Shown: positions 26,246 through 35,530, numbered from the stretch's first letter. The stretch: DNA of 64,000 nucleotides from Lysinibacillus fusiformis (GCF_016925635.1 NZ_CP070490.1:4904001-4968000); one strand, 5' to 3'. Notes: generated from the sequence alone by a model not told the origin. Numbers and translations are program-made.

Positions 26246-26456
26246 GTTTTTCTCTCCTTTTATTGTTCATTCTGTTTCCTAACATGTAATGATTAATAAA
26301 GTTATGATTCATACCGCTAAAACTGAGTATCAAAGGTATCAAACTTTAATTTAATTCTACATTTTGAAGAATACTCCTCCCAAAATCTATCATAAAAATA
26401 AAAAGACCTCCCTGTTGTAATGCCCAAATATGAATAGGATTGATTATAATTTATAT

Positions 26457-26491
26457 AAAAAGCTGCATTTTAAATCAAAATGACAGCTTTC
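26457..26491 (-). terminator. Terminator after the 165-aa gene
   Basis: The arms AAAGCTGTCATTTTGA / TTAAAATGCAGCTTTTT (imperfect) lie about 11 bp past the stop at 26502, with a T run on the minus strand. Confidence 0.75.
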
Positions 26492-26501
26492 TATTGAGTA
26501 T

Positions 26502-26999
26502 CTATTCCTTCCAACCTACTGCTATATCATTGGAGGAGAATTCAATAACTAGTTTAATTTGAGGCGAATAAATATACCTATCCCACTTTCTAACTTCTTC
26601 AACTCTGTGTAGGATGCTAATTAATTTTGTCTTCATAACATGTTGATAGCGAAGATCAATAATATAGCCTATATCGTTATGTATCTTATGATTTTTAATG
26701 ACTAGCTCTGCTAATGCGCTTTCATAGTCAATAAAGTTAGAAAATATCGTTTTATAAAACACAAGTGTCCAATCAATTCCATAAGCATGAAACGGAAATT
26801 CTGCAAATAATTCATCTATGATTTTATTAGATTCTTCTTTTGATAAAATTTCTACCTCATCTTCTAAATTTGGAAACAACGCTTGAACTTCCTCTAAAAC
26901 AGTTTCATATTCTCTTTTTTCCTCTTCATCTATTGCTTTTTGCTTTTGCTTATCTAGCAACATTTTTAAACGTTCTTTTTTATTCTTCACTATATTCAT
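26502..26999 (-). CDS. Hypothetical protein, possible immunity protein
   Basis: 165 aa, soluble. A charged N-terminal coiled coil (KKERLKMLLDKQKQKAIDEE) is followed by an alpha/beta part with FHAYGIDWTLVFYKTIFSNF, IIDLRYQHVMKTK and KLVIEFSSNDIAVGWKE. I do not recognise a firm family. Its acidic character, single-domain size and location next to a SUKH protein gene are reminiscent of polymorphic-toxin immunity proteins, but this is inference. It has its own terminator. Confidence 0.55.
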   Translation of the reverse strand: MNIVKNKKERLKMLLDKQKQKAIDEEEKREYETVLEEVQALFPNLEDEVEILSKEESNKIIDELFAEFPFHAYGIDWTLVFYKTIFSNFIDYESALAELVIKNHKIHNDIGYIIDLRYQHVMKTKLISILHRVEEVRKWDRYIYSPQIKLVIEFSSNDIAVGWKE

Positions 27000-27136
27000 C
27001 CTAACTATTTATTTGAGTCATATATCCAATTCTTTTAAGTCACCTATCGTTAAGATAATAACACCGACAGTAGTAGATGTCAGTTTAGATAAAAGAACGT
27101 AATCATTTGATGTGTCGTTTCATCATTCAGAGATAG

Positions 27137-27613
27137 CTATACAAAAACGACACGTATGTATTCCTCGTTCTTTAAGCTTTCAAGGTGATGCAATTCAACG
27201 TCTTCCATCGTGAGACGACGACTTTTTAGTTTTTTGTCACAATCCCCTGCCCAAAACCTTATTAATTCAGCGCCTTGCTCTGGTTTAATATGTTCCTTCA
27301 AATAACTTAAAAAATCCTCTAAAAATTGAGGACCCCAATTTCCCTCAATGCCGTATACAAAAGGTTTTTCATTATAAACCCCTAAATCATATGGTGGATT
27401 ATCCCATTCAAATATATTCAAATTCCCAAAAGCCGATGCATCTGCTGCATGTAAAACTCGTGCATCATCATCCATCAAATGCCACGGCTGTGTTGGTGTA
27501 CTCTCTGTAATGGGATATAACTTTTTCATTTCCCTTATTGTTATCTCAGCAATTCCTGTACAATCAACTGTTTGTAAAGAACTGTTCGCTACAAGTACGG
27601 AATATAACGTCAT
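27137..27613 (-). CDS. Hypothetical protein, possible immunity protein
   Basis: 158 aa, soluble, acidic, no signal peptide. Segments are TLYSVLVANSSLQTVDCTG, then FEWDNPPYDLGVYNEKPFVY and EQGAELIRFWAGDCDKKLK, ending in EEYIRVVFV. No family is recognised. It lies 45 bp downstream of the SUKH gene on the same strand, so it may be co-transcribed, suggesting a shared immunity role by association only. Confidence 0.6.
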   Translation of the reverse strand: MTLYSVLVANSSLQTVDCTGIAEITIREMKKLYPITESTPTQPWHLMDDDARVLHAADASAFGNLNIFEWDNPPYDLGVYNEKPFVYGIEGNWGPQFLEDFLSYLKEHIKPEQGAELIRFWAGDCDKKLKSRRLTMEDVELHHLESLKNEEYIRVVFV

Positions 27614-27658
27614 ATGTTTGTCTCCTTAAGCTTTAATAAATGAAACTCAAAATATTAT

Positions 27659-28093
27659 CTAAGTAGTAATTTCGCCAGTCATCCAACCTTTAATGAATAC
27701 TTCCAATGAAGAAGCAACCCACGTTCTACTGTCATCTTCGTGGTTCCATACATAAATATCTTCTGTTTGAATGCTACGATTTAATATTTGATAGCCAAAT
27801 AGGTCACCACATCCATTATCTGAAAAAAATAACAGTTGGTCAAATGGCATATAAATATCTTTATAGTCACTAAAATTTCTAAAAAATAAATTATCCTTTA
27901 CTATTTGTGAAGTTGACCATATTAAAGGACAGCCGAAACTATCAAACACTCCATTTGTTTCATTATATAAATCAAACAACTTATTTGGTAATTTCACATT
28001 TAATTCCTCTGATATTTGAATTATTTCAGCATTAGATGCTGGTGGTTTGAAAGAGTAATCTTTTGATACCGAACTTATATAGTACTTCCACAT
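27659..28093 (-). CDS. SMI1/KNR4 (SUKH) family protein
   Basis: 144 aa. The SUKH pattern is visible: PPASNAEIIQISEELNVKLP, the NKLFDLYNETNGVFDSFGCP core, and FFSDNGCGDLFGYQIL. SUKH proteins are frequent immunity partners of contact-dependent and T7SS/LXG-type toxins. No toxin gene is adjacent, so this looks like an orphan immunity gene. Another SUKH gene lies at 51754-52137. Confidence 0.85.
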   Translation of the reverse strand: MWKYYISSVSKDYSFKPPASNAEIIQISEELNVKLPNKLFDLYNETNGVFDSFGCPLIWSTSQIVKDNLFFRNFSDYKDIYMPFDQLLFFSDNGCGDLFGYQILNRSIQTEDIYVWNHEDDSRTWVASSLEVFIKGWMTGEITT

Positions 28094-28244
28094 CTATGTA
28101 ACACCATCCTTAAAATCGTCTAGTTAGATAATAATTCACCACTATTAAAAGACATTCCTTTTCACTAAACTGCTTCGATAGTTTAAGTACACTTTGTTAA
28201 TATAAATTTCCAACAAAAAACCATCTTTATTATAAAAGAACAAG

Positions 28245-28367
28245 TTTTGAAAAAAGATTGATCAAAAGGGATTCTTCTTTAGCAGTTTTAAGTTAGGTTT
28301 TTATAAAAAAGTTTGATTATTTTCTACCTGTGTTGCTCCATAATTGCAACCGATTGTTGAAGATCGT
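28245..28367 (+). repeat. Dispersed repeat, copy A
   Basis: A block of about 120 bp, starting TTTTGAAAAAAGATTGATCA and ending near CCGATTGTTGAAGATCG, recurs at 61667-61783 with roughly 70 percent identity, including the internal TTTTTATAAAAAAGTTTGAT. Its 3' part recurs alone near 30232 and 62578. It lies in a gene-free stretch of 430 bp upstream of the serine hydrolase gene. It could be a MITE-like or transcribed intergenic element. Confidence 0.65.
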
Positions 28368-28526
28368 TTTTCTTATAGAACTAACGCATCTGTTCGTTAA
28401 GTATAACTCTTCACAATTACTTGATATTATATAGGTGAATAGAAAGATAAATTATAATTTAGTTTTGTATTTGTAAAAGTAGGTTATTTATATTATTCTC
28501 TTATAATTTTTCAAAAAGGAGAGTTT

Positions 28527-29954
28527 ATGAAAAAGTTCATTGTTTTTGTATTAACGATATTTGTATTATTTTCAGGATTCACAACACAAAGTTATGCTCT
28601 GTCAGATTCGAAATCTGCGGCAATACAAGCGTTGCTAGATGATGCCTCTCGTATATCAGGTGTGCCGGGAATGTCCATCTCAATACTTGCTGATGATGAA
28701 GTGTTCTACTTTTCTTCAGGGTATGCTGACCGTGAAAAGGGGTTGTCTGCAAGTGAAAATACACTCTATGAGTTAGCCTCGGTCAGTAAAGCTTTTACCG
28801 GTATGGGTATTTTGCTGTTGGAAGAGCAAGGGCTGCTCTCAATGACTGACCCTGTCCAAAAATATTTACCTTGGTTTACATTAAAGTATCAAGGGAAACC
28901 TGTTGATATGCAAAGCCTTACACTAAATAACTTTCTTCATCATACCAGTGGTCTAACAAATATTAGGCATACCAAAAATATTCCACAAGGCAATTCACCG
29001 AATATGTTGCAAAAGACTGTGGAAATGCTCGTAGATGCTGATTTGGCGTTCCCTCCCGGTGAACAGTATAACTATGGAACGGTTAATTATGACGTATTGG
29101 GTTTGGTTATTGAGATTGTGTCGCGACAAAGCTATGAAGACTTTATGAGGGAACAGGTATTTCAGCCGTTAGGTCTTCACCAGACGTATGTTTATAAAGA
29201 AGATGCTCAAGCCACTGGACAGTTGGCACAGGGCTACCGTTCTTCCTTTTTTATGACAACTCCATTTAAAGCTCCTGATTATGCTGGAAATAAACCCGCA
29301 GGCTACATCATTTCTAATACAAAAGATATGGCGCATTGGATGGGCATACAGATGGGTATTGTGCAGGACATACCCGAAATATTCCACACGGTTATCGAAA
29401 AATCACATAGGGGTGATATGTCTGTTTCGGCTGTCAACGATATGTATTATGCGGCAGGTTGGTTGGTTAACGCTGACCAAACGATTATAGAACACACTGG
29501 GGGCAATCCAAATTTCAGAACCGAAGTAGCCATACTGCTAAATGAACGAACAGCCATCTGCTTGCTGAGCAACGGTGCAAATACCAATATAAATCTGGTA
29601 CTAAAAGTTAAAGATATATTAGACGGCAATCTAACTCAGTCATATCAAATAAGCGGCACACAGCTTTTGGATATCATTTTGTCAACTGTCACTATTATTC
29701 TTTGCCTTTTGGCTGTTCTGCTATTTCTCTTAGGATTACGCAGAAGGAAAACGAATGAGCGGCAGCCAATGACAAAAAGGAGAATAATCGTAACCGTTAT
29801 TTTCCTAATCTCTACAATTGCCCTGGGTATACTGTGCTGTGCTTTCGATTGGTCAACGATACTTATTTGGCAAACATATAGTGGTCTTACAGCTTTGATT
29901 TCGTCAGCATTATTAACAGCAAGCATTGCATGGTTTGTATACACTCACCGATAA
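28527..29954 (+). CDS. Beta-lactamase-related serine hydrolase with C-terminal membrane domain
   Basis: 475 aa. An N-terminal signal peptide (KKFIVFVLTIFVLFSGFTTQ) precedes a class-C-like penicillin-binding-protein/esterase domain. The catalytic SxxK is in ELASVSKAFTGMG, the second motif falls in QYNYGTVNYDVLG (Tyr kept, usual YxN altered), and the third is EHTGGNPNF. After residue 375 come three membrane helices (IILCLLAVLLFLLGL; VTVIFLISTIALGILCC; LTALISSALLTASIAWFV). The domain would face outside. Such proteins hydrolyse peptides or esters; the substrate is unknown. GC content is above that of the flanking DNA. Confidence 0.85.
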   Translation: MKKFIVFVLTIFVLFSGFTTQSYALSDSKSAAIQALLDDASRISGVPGMSISILADDEVFYFSSGYADREKGLSASENTLYELASVSKAFTGMGILLLEEQGLLSMTDPVQKYLPWFTLKYQGKPVDMQSLTLNNFLHHTSGLTNIRHTKNIPQGNSPNMLQKTVEMLVDADLAFPPGEQYNYGTVNYDVLGLVIEIVSRQSYEDFMREQVFQPLGLHQTYVYKEDAQATGQLAQGYRSSFFMTTPFKAPDYAGNKPAGYIISNTKDMAHWMGIQMGIVQDIPEIFHTVIEKSHRGDMSVSAVNDMYYAAGWLVNADQTIIEHTGGNPNFRTEVAILLNERTAICLLSNGANTNINLVLKVKDILDGNLTQSYQISGTQLLDIILSTVTIILCLLAVLLFLLGLRRRKTNERQPMTKRRIIVTVIFLISTIALGILCCAFDWSTILIWQTYSGLTALISSALLTASIAWFVYTHR

Positions 29955-30022
29955 AATACCTCGGTCCCAAGATAAACATAATTTTAAGTAATTAAATTTC
30001 AATTTATCAGTATGCTTAATTT

Positions 30023-30051
30023 GAAAACATAAGACACTTCGGTGTCTTTTT
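30023..30051 (+). terminator. Terminator after the serine hydrolase gene
   Basis: AAGACAC-TTCG-GTGTCTT with a T6 tail is a classic tetraloop terminator about 70 bp past the stop. Confidence 0.9.
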
Positions 30052-30546
30052 TAATACCATCGGCAATTTTACCAACCATACCCAATTACTATTGCTTCCA
30101 CTAACCTGCTCTGTTTGTGGAATAAGGATGTTTAAACAACTTTATTATTTTTCAAATGACTTAATTGTAAATTAAGCAACAATATTATTTTTGTACAAGC
30201 GTCGTTAGGTAACATTTCTTAAAAGACTGTTATTCAACAATCTGGCCCGACTGCTGAATAAGGGAGAATCCTGCATATAACAAGATTTTTTTATCAACCT
30301 TTTATAAATTATCATGCTAAGATCTAAAAAAACAGTTCTTCTTTTTTCAAAACGGTACAACTTTCTTACAAACGGTTAAACTTTGTTTTAAAGATACAAA
30401 AAGCTCCCCTATAGATTACTATGATCCAAAGGGGAGAGGCGTTGCGATTTTTTAAAAAAACTACATAGCTTTATTTGAAATGATACATCTTTTTTCAAAC
30501 GATACGACTTTATTTCCAATCTACACAACTTGATTGAAAATATTAT
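30052..30546. other. Gene-free stretch of about 495 bp
   Basis: No coding sequence is supported here. It holds a fragment resembling the dispersed repeat (TTCAACAATCTGGCCCGACT near 30232) and a hairpin at about 30404-30437 (AGCTCCCCT / AGGGGAG) that may end nrdJ transcription, though it lies over 100 bp past the nrdJ stop. Confidence 0.5.
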
Positions 30547-31674
30547 TTACAGACCGCATTTCAACTGTGCGCCACAGTTTGTACATGTATTACAGCCGCC
30601 CATTTCTTCAACCGTTCCCTTACGGCATACTGGACATGTGTTCCCTACGTCTGAGCCGATAACGGTTGTTGACTCTAACGCTTGGATTGTGTCCACTAGT
30701 ACAACTGGACGTTTTGTATGTTCTTCTACCAATTCTTCTTCAAATGACAATTGATCCATATCATTTTCTTCAGCTTTTAGTGTAAGTACCTGTGAATCAC
30801 GGCTACCATCGACATAGACCGTACCACCTTTAGCGCCACCCTTGTAAAGTCGCTCATATACTTTTTCTACTTGCTGTACTGTATAGCCTTTTGGTGCATT
30901 TACTGTTTTAGAGATGGACGAATCAATCCATTTTTGAATAATACATTGCACATCAGCATGTGCTTCTGGTTTCAACTCCATTGCTGTGACAAACCACTCT
31001 GGAAGCTCTTGCTCATTTACTTCTGGATGACGGTTTAAATATTCTTGGACAATTTCGGCTTTTACTTCAATGAATTTGCCTAGACGACCAGAACGGTAGT
31101 ACGTGAAGGAGAAGTATGGCTCAAGACCTGTTGCTACCCCTACCATTGTTCCTGTTGACCCTGTTGGTGCAACTGTTAATAAATGCGAGTTACGGATACC
31201 AGTCGCTAAAATCTGTTCTTTGATGTGAGCAGGCATTTTTTGCATAAAGCCTGTTTCTGTAAAGGCTTTACGTAAACGAGCTGTTTCTTCGTCTGTAGCA
31301 CCAACTAAGAATGGGAAGCTACCTCGCTCTTTCGCAAGCTCTGTAGATGCCTCATACGCAGTTTCAGCAATTGTTTTAAAGATTTCATCGACTAACGCAT
31401 TACCTGCTTCAGAACCATATTCTTTTTCACAGTAAATAAGTAAATCAGCTAAGCCCATAACCCCTAAACCAACACGACGCTCGCCAAGGGCTTGTACACG
31501 GTTTTCTTCTAAGAAGTACGGTGTTGCATCAATAACGTTATCTTGCATACGAACACCAACACGAACTGTTTCACGTAGTGCTTCGTAATCAACTGATTGA
31601 TTTTCTTTATTCGCAAACTGTGCTAAATTCACAGCAGCTAAGTTACAGACAGAATATGGTGCAAGTGGTTGTTC
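30547..31674 (-). CDS. nrdJ: Adenosylcobalamin-dependent ribonucleotide reductase, exon 3
   Basis: 375 codons plus stop. The exon begins EQPLAPYSVCNLAAVNLAQF, continuing the NPCG motif that ends exon 2, and carries TVAPTGSTGTMVGVATGLEP (the active-site loop) and SSISKTVNAPKGYTVQQVE. It ends in a Cys-rich zinc-ribbon-like tail (CPVC, CNTCTNCGAQLKCG). The first exon base is 31674, directly after the intron's terminal G. The 3-exon product is 856 aa, a usual class II length. Class II enzymes reduce ribonucleotides using a cobalamin-derived radical and need no oxygen. Confidence 0.9.
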   Translation of the reverse strand, partial: EQPLAPYSVCNLAAVNLAQFANKENQSVDYEALRETVRVGVRMQDNVIDATPYFLEENRVQALGERRVGLGVMGLADLLIYCEKEYGSEAGNALVDEIFKTIAETAYEASTELAKERGSFPFLVGATDEETARLRKAFTETGFMQKMPAHIKEQILATGIRNSHLLTVAPTGSTGTMVGVATGLEPYFSFTYYRSGRLGKFIEVKAEIVQEYLNRHPEVNEQELPEWFVTAMELKPEAHADVQCIIQKWIDSSISKTVNAPKGYTVQQVEKVYERLYKGGAKGGTVYVDGSRDSQVLTLKAEENDMDQLSFEEELVEEHTKRPVVLVDTIQALESTTVIGSDVGNTCPVCRKGTVEEMGGCNTCTNCGAQLKCGL

Positions 31675-32875
31675 CAATAATTGTTATCCTAAAGGCTTTT
31701 TATCCTTTAGTTCTTACAGTTCAATTCCTGCAAGTTCAGCATACATTTTCATTACACACTTTTTTCATAAACCTTAGTAATTCTTTTCTTCCTCTATCTT
31801 CACCAAAGACTGCTTTTGAAATTACTCTAAAATCTTTAACACCAAATTCTTGATAAATTTGCTCAATTAATGGATTAAGCGTTGATTTTATTTTATTCAA
31901 GGGTGTTACAGTTATTATTTCAGTATGATCGATTGCCCATTGTATGACAGTTTGTTTGATTTCTTGATGTATACTTGCTCGATTTTCAACATAAACTTGT
32001 GTGGCGATTTTTATATTCGAATTTCCAGCGCACACTTGAGTACAAAACAATTTGGATGAAGTAATAATTACTTCAAATTCGCGCCCACAACTTTTGCAAA
32101 TTCTTTGCTCTCGGGGCTTCTTCTGCTTACCTTTTTGTACCAAGCCAGATTTTCTTAAACCTTCAATCATTCTAGCTTTTGCTGGACTATTGGAATCCCA
32201 CAACTTCTTAGTGTGCTGACCGATTTTTCTTTTTGTTTGGTCAGTATGTTTTTGATTGAAATGTCCATTGTATTTACCATATACAGCTTTGTTTATTGTT
32301 GTATTATTCGACTCTATCCATTCTGTAATCGTTGATGTGAGTGAAAATGGAACAAGTTTATACATATCGAGCAACTCTTCATAGGAAATCAATTCGCAAT
32401 CAATACCATAAGTTGTTTTAATAACATTTAGAGCCTTTAGAGCTTTCTCTTTTGCCTCGTTATCGCGAGACTTAATCTCTACAATCTTTATAAGATTGCC
32501 GGCATCGTTATAAAAGAAAAAATCAGGTTTATAAATTTGTATCCTATATTAAATACTCTATCCTCATAGCCCCAAGAAATACAATGATAATCTAGAAATT
32601 TGGCGTATGCATACTCATAAGAGCTTCTTAAATATTGTGATTTATAAAAGCCTGCATAACCTCTATTCATTTCTATCACAGCCTTTCTTACATTAGGCAA
32701 TTTTGAATTTTAATGAATGTGTAATGTTGCGGTCTCGTGCCCGGATTATAGTCTACAAAGTAGGATCACCGGGTATGCGTTGCCCCTGACTAAAGCTTTA
32801 CCATTAGCCTTCGGTTCGGATTAGCATCTCAGCCTTCCCGCTTTATCCCGCAATTTTTAACGTGAGGCGAAGTCC
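31675..32875 (-). other. Group I intron 2 in nrdJ (about 1.2 kb)
   Basis: The 5' exon ends CGTGTGGT and pairs with the internal guide GCCTCACG (32861-32868), forming P1 with one U-U mismatch and the required terminal U-G wobble at the splice site. The intron ends in G (31675). Candidate R (CAACGCATAC, 32773-32778 core) and S (GTATGC, 31739-31744) pair as a 6-bp P7. A stem-loop CTAAAGG/CCTTTAG just before the 3' site fits P9. Joining exons here restores NPCG-EQPLAPY in frame. The endonuclease ORF lies between R and S, that is in the P8 region. Subgroup was not assigned. Confidence 0.85.
31736..32700 (-). pseudogene. Frameshifted homing endonuclease in nrdJ intron 2
   Basis: The ORF starts at 32700 (VRKAVIEMNRGYAGFYKSQY, then SSYEYAYAKFLDYHC) and goes out of frame near 32540. 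The next frame continues YKPDFFFYNDAGNLIKIVEI with the SRDNE end of a PD-(D/E)xK/Vsr-like nuclease core, then a NUMOD3-like stretch (HTDQTKRKIGQHTKKLW) and a Cys4 zinc finger (CKSC, CTQVC). A single-base indel in GGATACAAATTTATAAACC separates the halves; repaired, it would be about 320 aa. Its last two codons (GTA TGC) coincide with the P7 3' strand. Likely inactive, so homing may be lost. Confidence 0.75.
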
Positions 32876-33520
32876 ACCACACGGATTAGTCGCTACAACA
32901 CTTTGACCATATGCCTTTGCATTTGTCATGTCATTCGCGTTGTCGATGAAGAAAATACCTGGCTCTGCCGAGTATGTTGCACATACATTAATTAAATTCC
33001 ATAACTCTTTTGCTTTAATTGTACGGTATGTGCGGACTTTATAGCCCATTTTCTCCCATTCACGAACGTCACCAACTTCATGCCATTTCGTGTTGTAAAC
33101 GCTCATTTCTTCCTTTGTATATTCTTCAACGGCTGGGAAACGAAGCTCAAAGTCAGCGTCTTTTTCAACTGCTTCCATAAATTCTTTTGTTAATGTCACA
33201 GAAATATTGGCACCTGTTAAAAACTCTGGGTTATGAACTGTGTATGTGCCACCATCACGTAATTTATTTTCAGCATCACGAATGATCGCTGTATCGAATC
33301 CACCTAAGCCTTCAATATTTTTGTAGTTCACGATGCCTTGATACATCGCTTCTTCTTGCATAGAAAGTGGCTTGAAGTTTAATTTTTCTTTTGCTAGACG
33401 AATGATTGTTTCATCCGTTGTATTTTCGATCAGGTAACGCAGAATACGTGGATTTTGCATTTTCGAAATAATAAATTCCACAATATCTGGATGCCAATCT
33501 GCTAGCATAATCATTTGTGC
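32876..33520 (-). CDS. nrdJ: Adenosylcobalamin-dependent ribonucleotide reductase, exon 2
   Basis: 215 codons, phase 0 at both ends. It begins AQMIMLADWHPDIVEFI, completing the GGSRRG motif of exon 1, and ends in SVVATNPCG. The N-x-C-x-E motif that carries the thiyl-radical Cys is split after the Gly. Flanking intron codons in the open frame (VANPRKKS before, GLRLTLKIAG after) are not NrdJ-like, which helps fix the borders. Confidence 0.9.
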
Positions 33521-34732
33521 CGATTTCTTACGCGGGTTCGCTACACCCACTCTCTATGTCACCATAGAAGTTGAGACCATATCTTACATCTTATTAGATG
33601 CCCTCGCACTTCGGAGTGGCTTCACTCCTACTCTACTCACTTCCGCTAACTTAGCGTGTTTTCGATGGTCGTTGAACCTTCCCCTTTAAAAGGAGCTTGG
33701 CTGCTGATTGTCTTTATCCCACTACTATTTTCAAGCATTCACGTTTACCGTTTCCGATTACGTTGTAGCTAGCAGTGCATTTATAATGCGTTTTTTAACA
33801 TTTTCAAAATCATTTTTTATCTCATCTTCCCAAAAACGGAGTAAAGTGTATCCATTAGCTGCTGCAATTTGATTTTTTTCGATATCCCTAGCTTTTATTC
33901 TCTTTTGTACCTCATAAAAAGAGGAATAAAATTTTGGATTCCCATGCCAAAAATCACCATCACATTCAATTAGAATATTTGTCCCAACTAGTAAGAAATC
34001 AAATTGTGCACCTTCAAATATAAAGGAATATTTGTAGGTGATTGATTGTTCAACTAAGAAATTCTCTAAAGCTGTTTCAATACTAGTTTTTCTAAACGTT
34101 TCCCTCTCTATTTGCTTTAATGCAGCTTGTCGAATCTTTTCAATGGTTTCTTTACTATAAACCCCTGTCTTACCGCTATTCCATGAAGGCGTTCCATTTA
34201 TTTTTCTAGTTTTAGCTGTTTTTGAAATGATATTATTAAAATGAACCTTTTTTTGTTCATTTGGCATGTCATTATGCCACTTACCTGTATTTTGGGATCG
34301 AAGTCTACTCGCACACTCTTTACTACAAGTTTTAGTCTGCCGATGTATTTCATCGAATAGTTTCCCACAAATTACACAAGTTAAAGGCTCACCTTTTCCT
34401 CGACAGCTTCTACAACAAAATTGATTAGGAATACCTCGCCTCAGTTTAACCTTTTTATTACATAAACTATATTGGCAGATCACCATTTCTATTGGATAAA
34501 AATAAGATATTAAATAATTATCTAATGTTAAATTATGCTCATTTTTCAAATGAGACGTAAACCATCCTTGTTTATTATGATTTATTGTAAAACCACATAT
34601 TAAACAAGTTTGTGGTTGTATCGCATCATAAACATCCATATTTCCCACCTCGATTAAAGTGACAATATTTCCGTTAAAGAGTTTCCAGCAATTCACGAGG
34701 TTTGTTTACGCAGAAGCACTTAGATTATGCTT
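33521..34732 (-). other. Group I intron 1 in nrdJ (about 1.2 kb)
   Basis: P1 is a 9-bp helix of exon CGCAGAGGT (34741-34733) with guide GCTTCTGCG (34717-34709), ending in the U-G wobble at the splice site. Core elements are P AATTGCTGGAAACTC (34693-34679), Q AATCAGCAGC (33709-33700), R GTTCAACGACCATCG (33677-33663) and S AAGATATGGTC (33585-33575), with P7 GACCAT/ATGGTC and P5 TCTTTA/TAAAGA. The last base is G (33521). The endonuclease gene lies between P and Q, in the P5 loop. Removal joins GGSRRG to AQMIML in frame. Confidence 0.92.
33758..34639 (-). CDS. EDxHD/Vsr-like homing endonuclease in nrdJ intron 1
   Basis: 293 aa from the ATG at 34639 (GAGGTGG upstream). Order of parts: a C2H2-like finger (CLICGFTINHNKQGWFTSHL), two Cys-rich fingers (CQYSLC..CCRSC; CVICGKLFDEIHRQTKTC), a NUMOD3-like motif (YSKETIEKIRQAALKQIE), then a Vsr-like nuclease with SIETALENFL, FDFLLVGTNILIECDGDFWH and GYTLLRFWEDEI. 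Enzymes of this kind cut intronless alleles and spread the intron. The frame appears intact, so it may be active. Family (I-Bth0305I-like EDxHD) inferred from motifs. Confidence 0.85.
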   Translation of the reverse strand: MDVYDAIQPQTCLICGFTINHNKQGWFTSHLKNEHNLTLDNYLISYFYPIEMVICQYSLCNKKVKLRRGIPNQFCCRSCRGKGEPLTCVICGKLFDEIHRQTKTCSKECASRLRSQNTGKWHNDMPNEQKKVHFNNIISKTAKTRKINGTPSWNSGKTGVYSKETIEKIRQAALKQIERETFRKTSIETALENFLVEQSITYKYSFIFEGAQFDFLLVGTNILIECDGDFWHGNPKFYSSFYEVQKRIKARDIEKNQIAAANGYTLLRFWEDEIKNDFENVKKRIINALLATT

Positions 34733-35530
34733 ACCTCTGCGGCTACCACCTTGTTCGACAAGATGAGTCAGCTTCGCAATATCGTCTAACCATGAGACAG
34801 AGCCAGATGATTTACCATTTACACCACGTGCTAATGTGTTGCGTGGGCGTAATGTTGAACCATTTGTTCCTACACCACCACCACGACTCATAATTTCCAT
34901 TACTTGCTTACGGTGATCACTAATCCCTTCACGAGAGTCAGCTACAAATGGCATCACGTAACAGTTAAAGAAAGTTACATCTGTTTCAGATCCAGCTCCA
35001 TAAATCACTCGTCCTGCAGGAATGAATTTTAAAGATACTAATTGCTTATAAAATTTCTCAAACCATTCTTGGCGTTTTTCGGGTGTTTTTTCAACAGCAG
35101 CAAGGCCTGTTGCATTTCGTTTTGCGATTTGTTCATAAAAAATCTCAAGAGGCTTTTCTAGCACGTCAATTGAACGCGTAATCACTCCCGTTTCTTGCTC
35201 TTGCGGATCGTCTAATGCGCTACGATAATCTTCCTCAATCAAAATATCTGCTGTTTTTGTAGACATGTCCAGCTTTTGAATTGTCCCTAAACCACGTGCA
35301 GGAAATTTTGGGTCAGCTTTTACCGTTAATACAACAAAATCGCCGGCTTTCAATGTTTTCTTTTCTGTGTCTTTAAACGAATAGCGATCGATCATGACGA
35401 GTCTTGATACACCTTTGTGTGTAATATGCATATCAGACGTTACGGGGTGTACCTGTGGGAATTGTTCAATATCTTTGTTTAACTGTTCAAATTGATTGTT
35501 TACTTCGGGTTGATGATTTGTGAGTACCAT
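34733..35530 (-). CDS. nrdJ: Adenosylcobalamin-dependent ribonucleotide reductase, exon 1
   Basis: 266 codons from the ATG at 35530, chosen for its GGGAGG ribosome-binding site (an upstream in-frame ATG at 35572 overlaps a NrdR box). It contains the FFNCYVMPFVADSREGISDH segment with the first redox Cys, then MSRGGGVGTNGSTLRPRNT and LTHLVEQGGSRRG at the splice site. Continuing past the border gives eight foreign codons and a stop, so an unspliced mRNA would yield a truncated protein. Confidence 0.9.

Noticed and set aside
30547..35530. Inteins as the explanation for the split nrdJ
   Set aside because: Stop codons close the frame after exons 1 and 2, intein splice motifs (N-terminal Cys/Ser, C-terminal His-Asn) are absent at the borders, and group I P1/P7 pairings and terminal G are present.
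30547..35530. nrdJ as three separate or degraded genes
   Set aside because: Removing the two introns restores conserved motifs exactly (GGSRRG-AQM and NPCG-EQPL) without losing or adding a codon.
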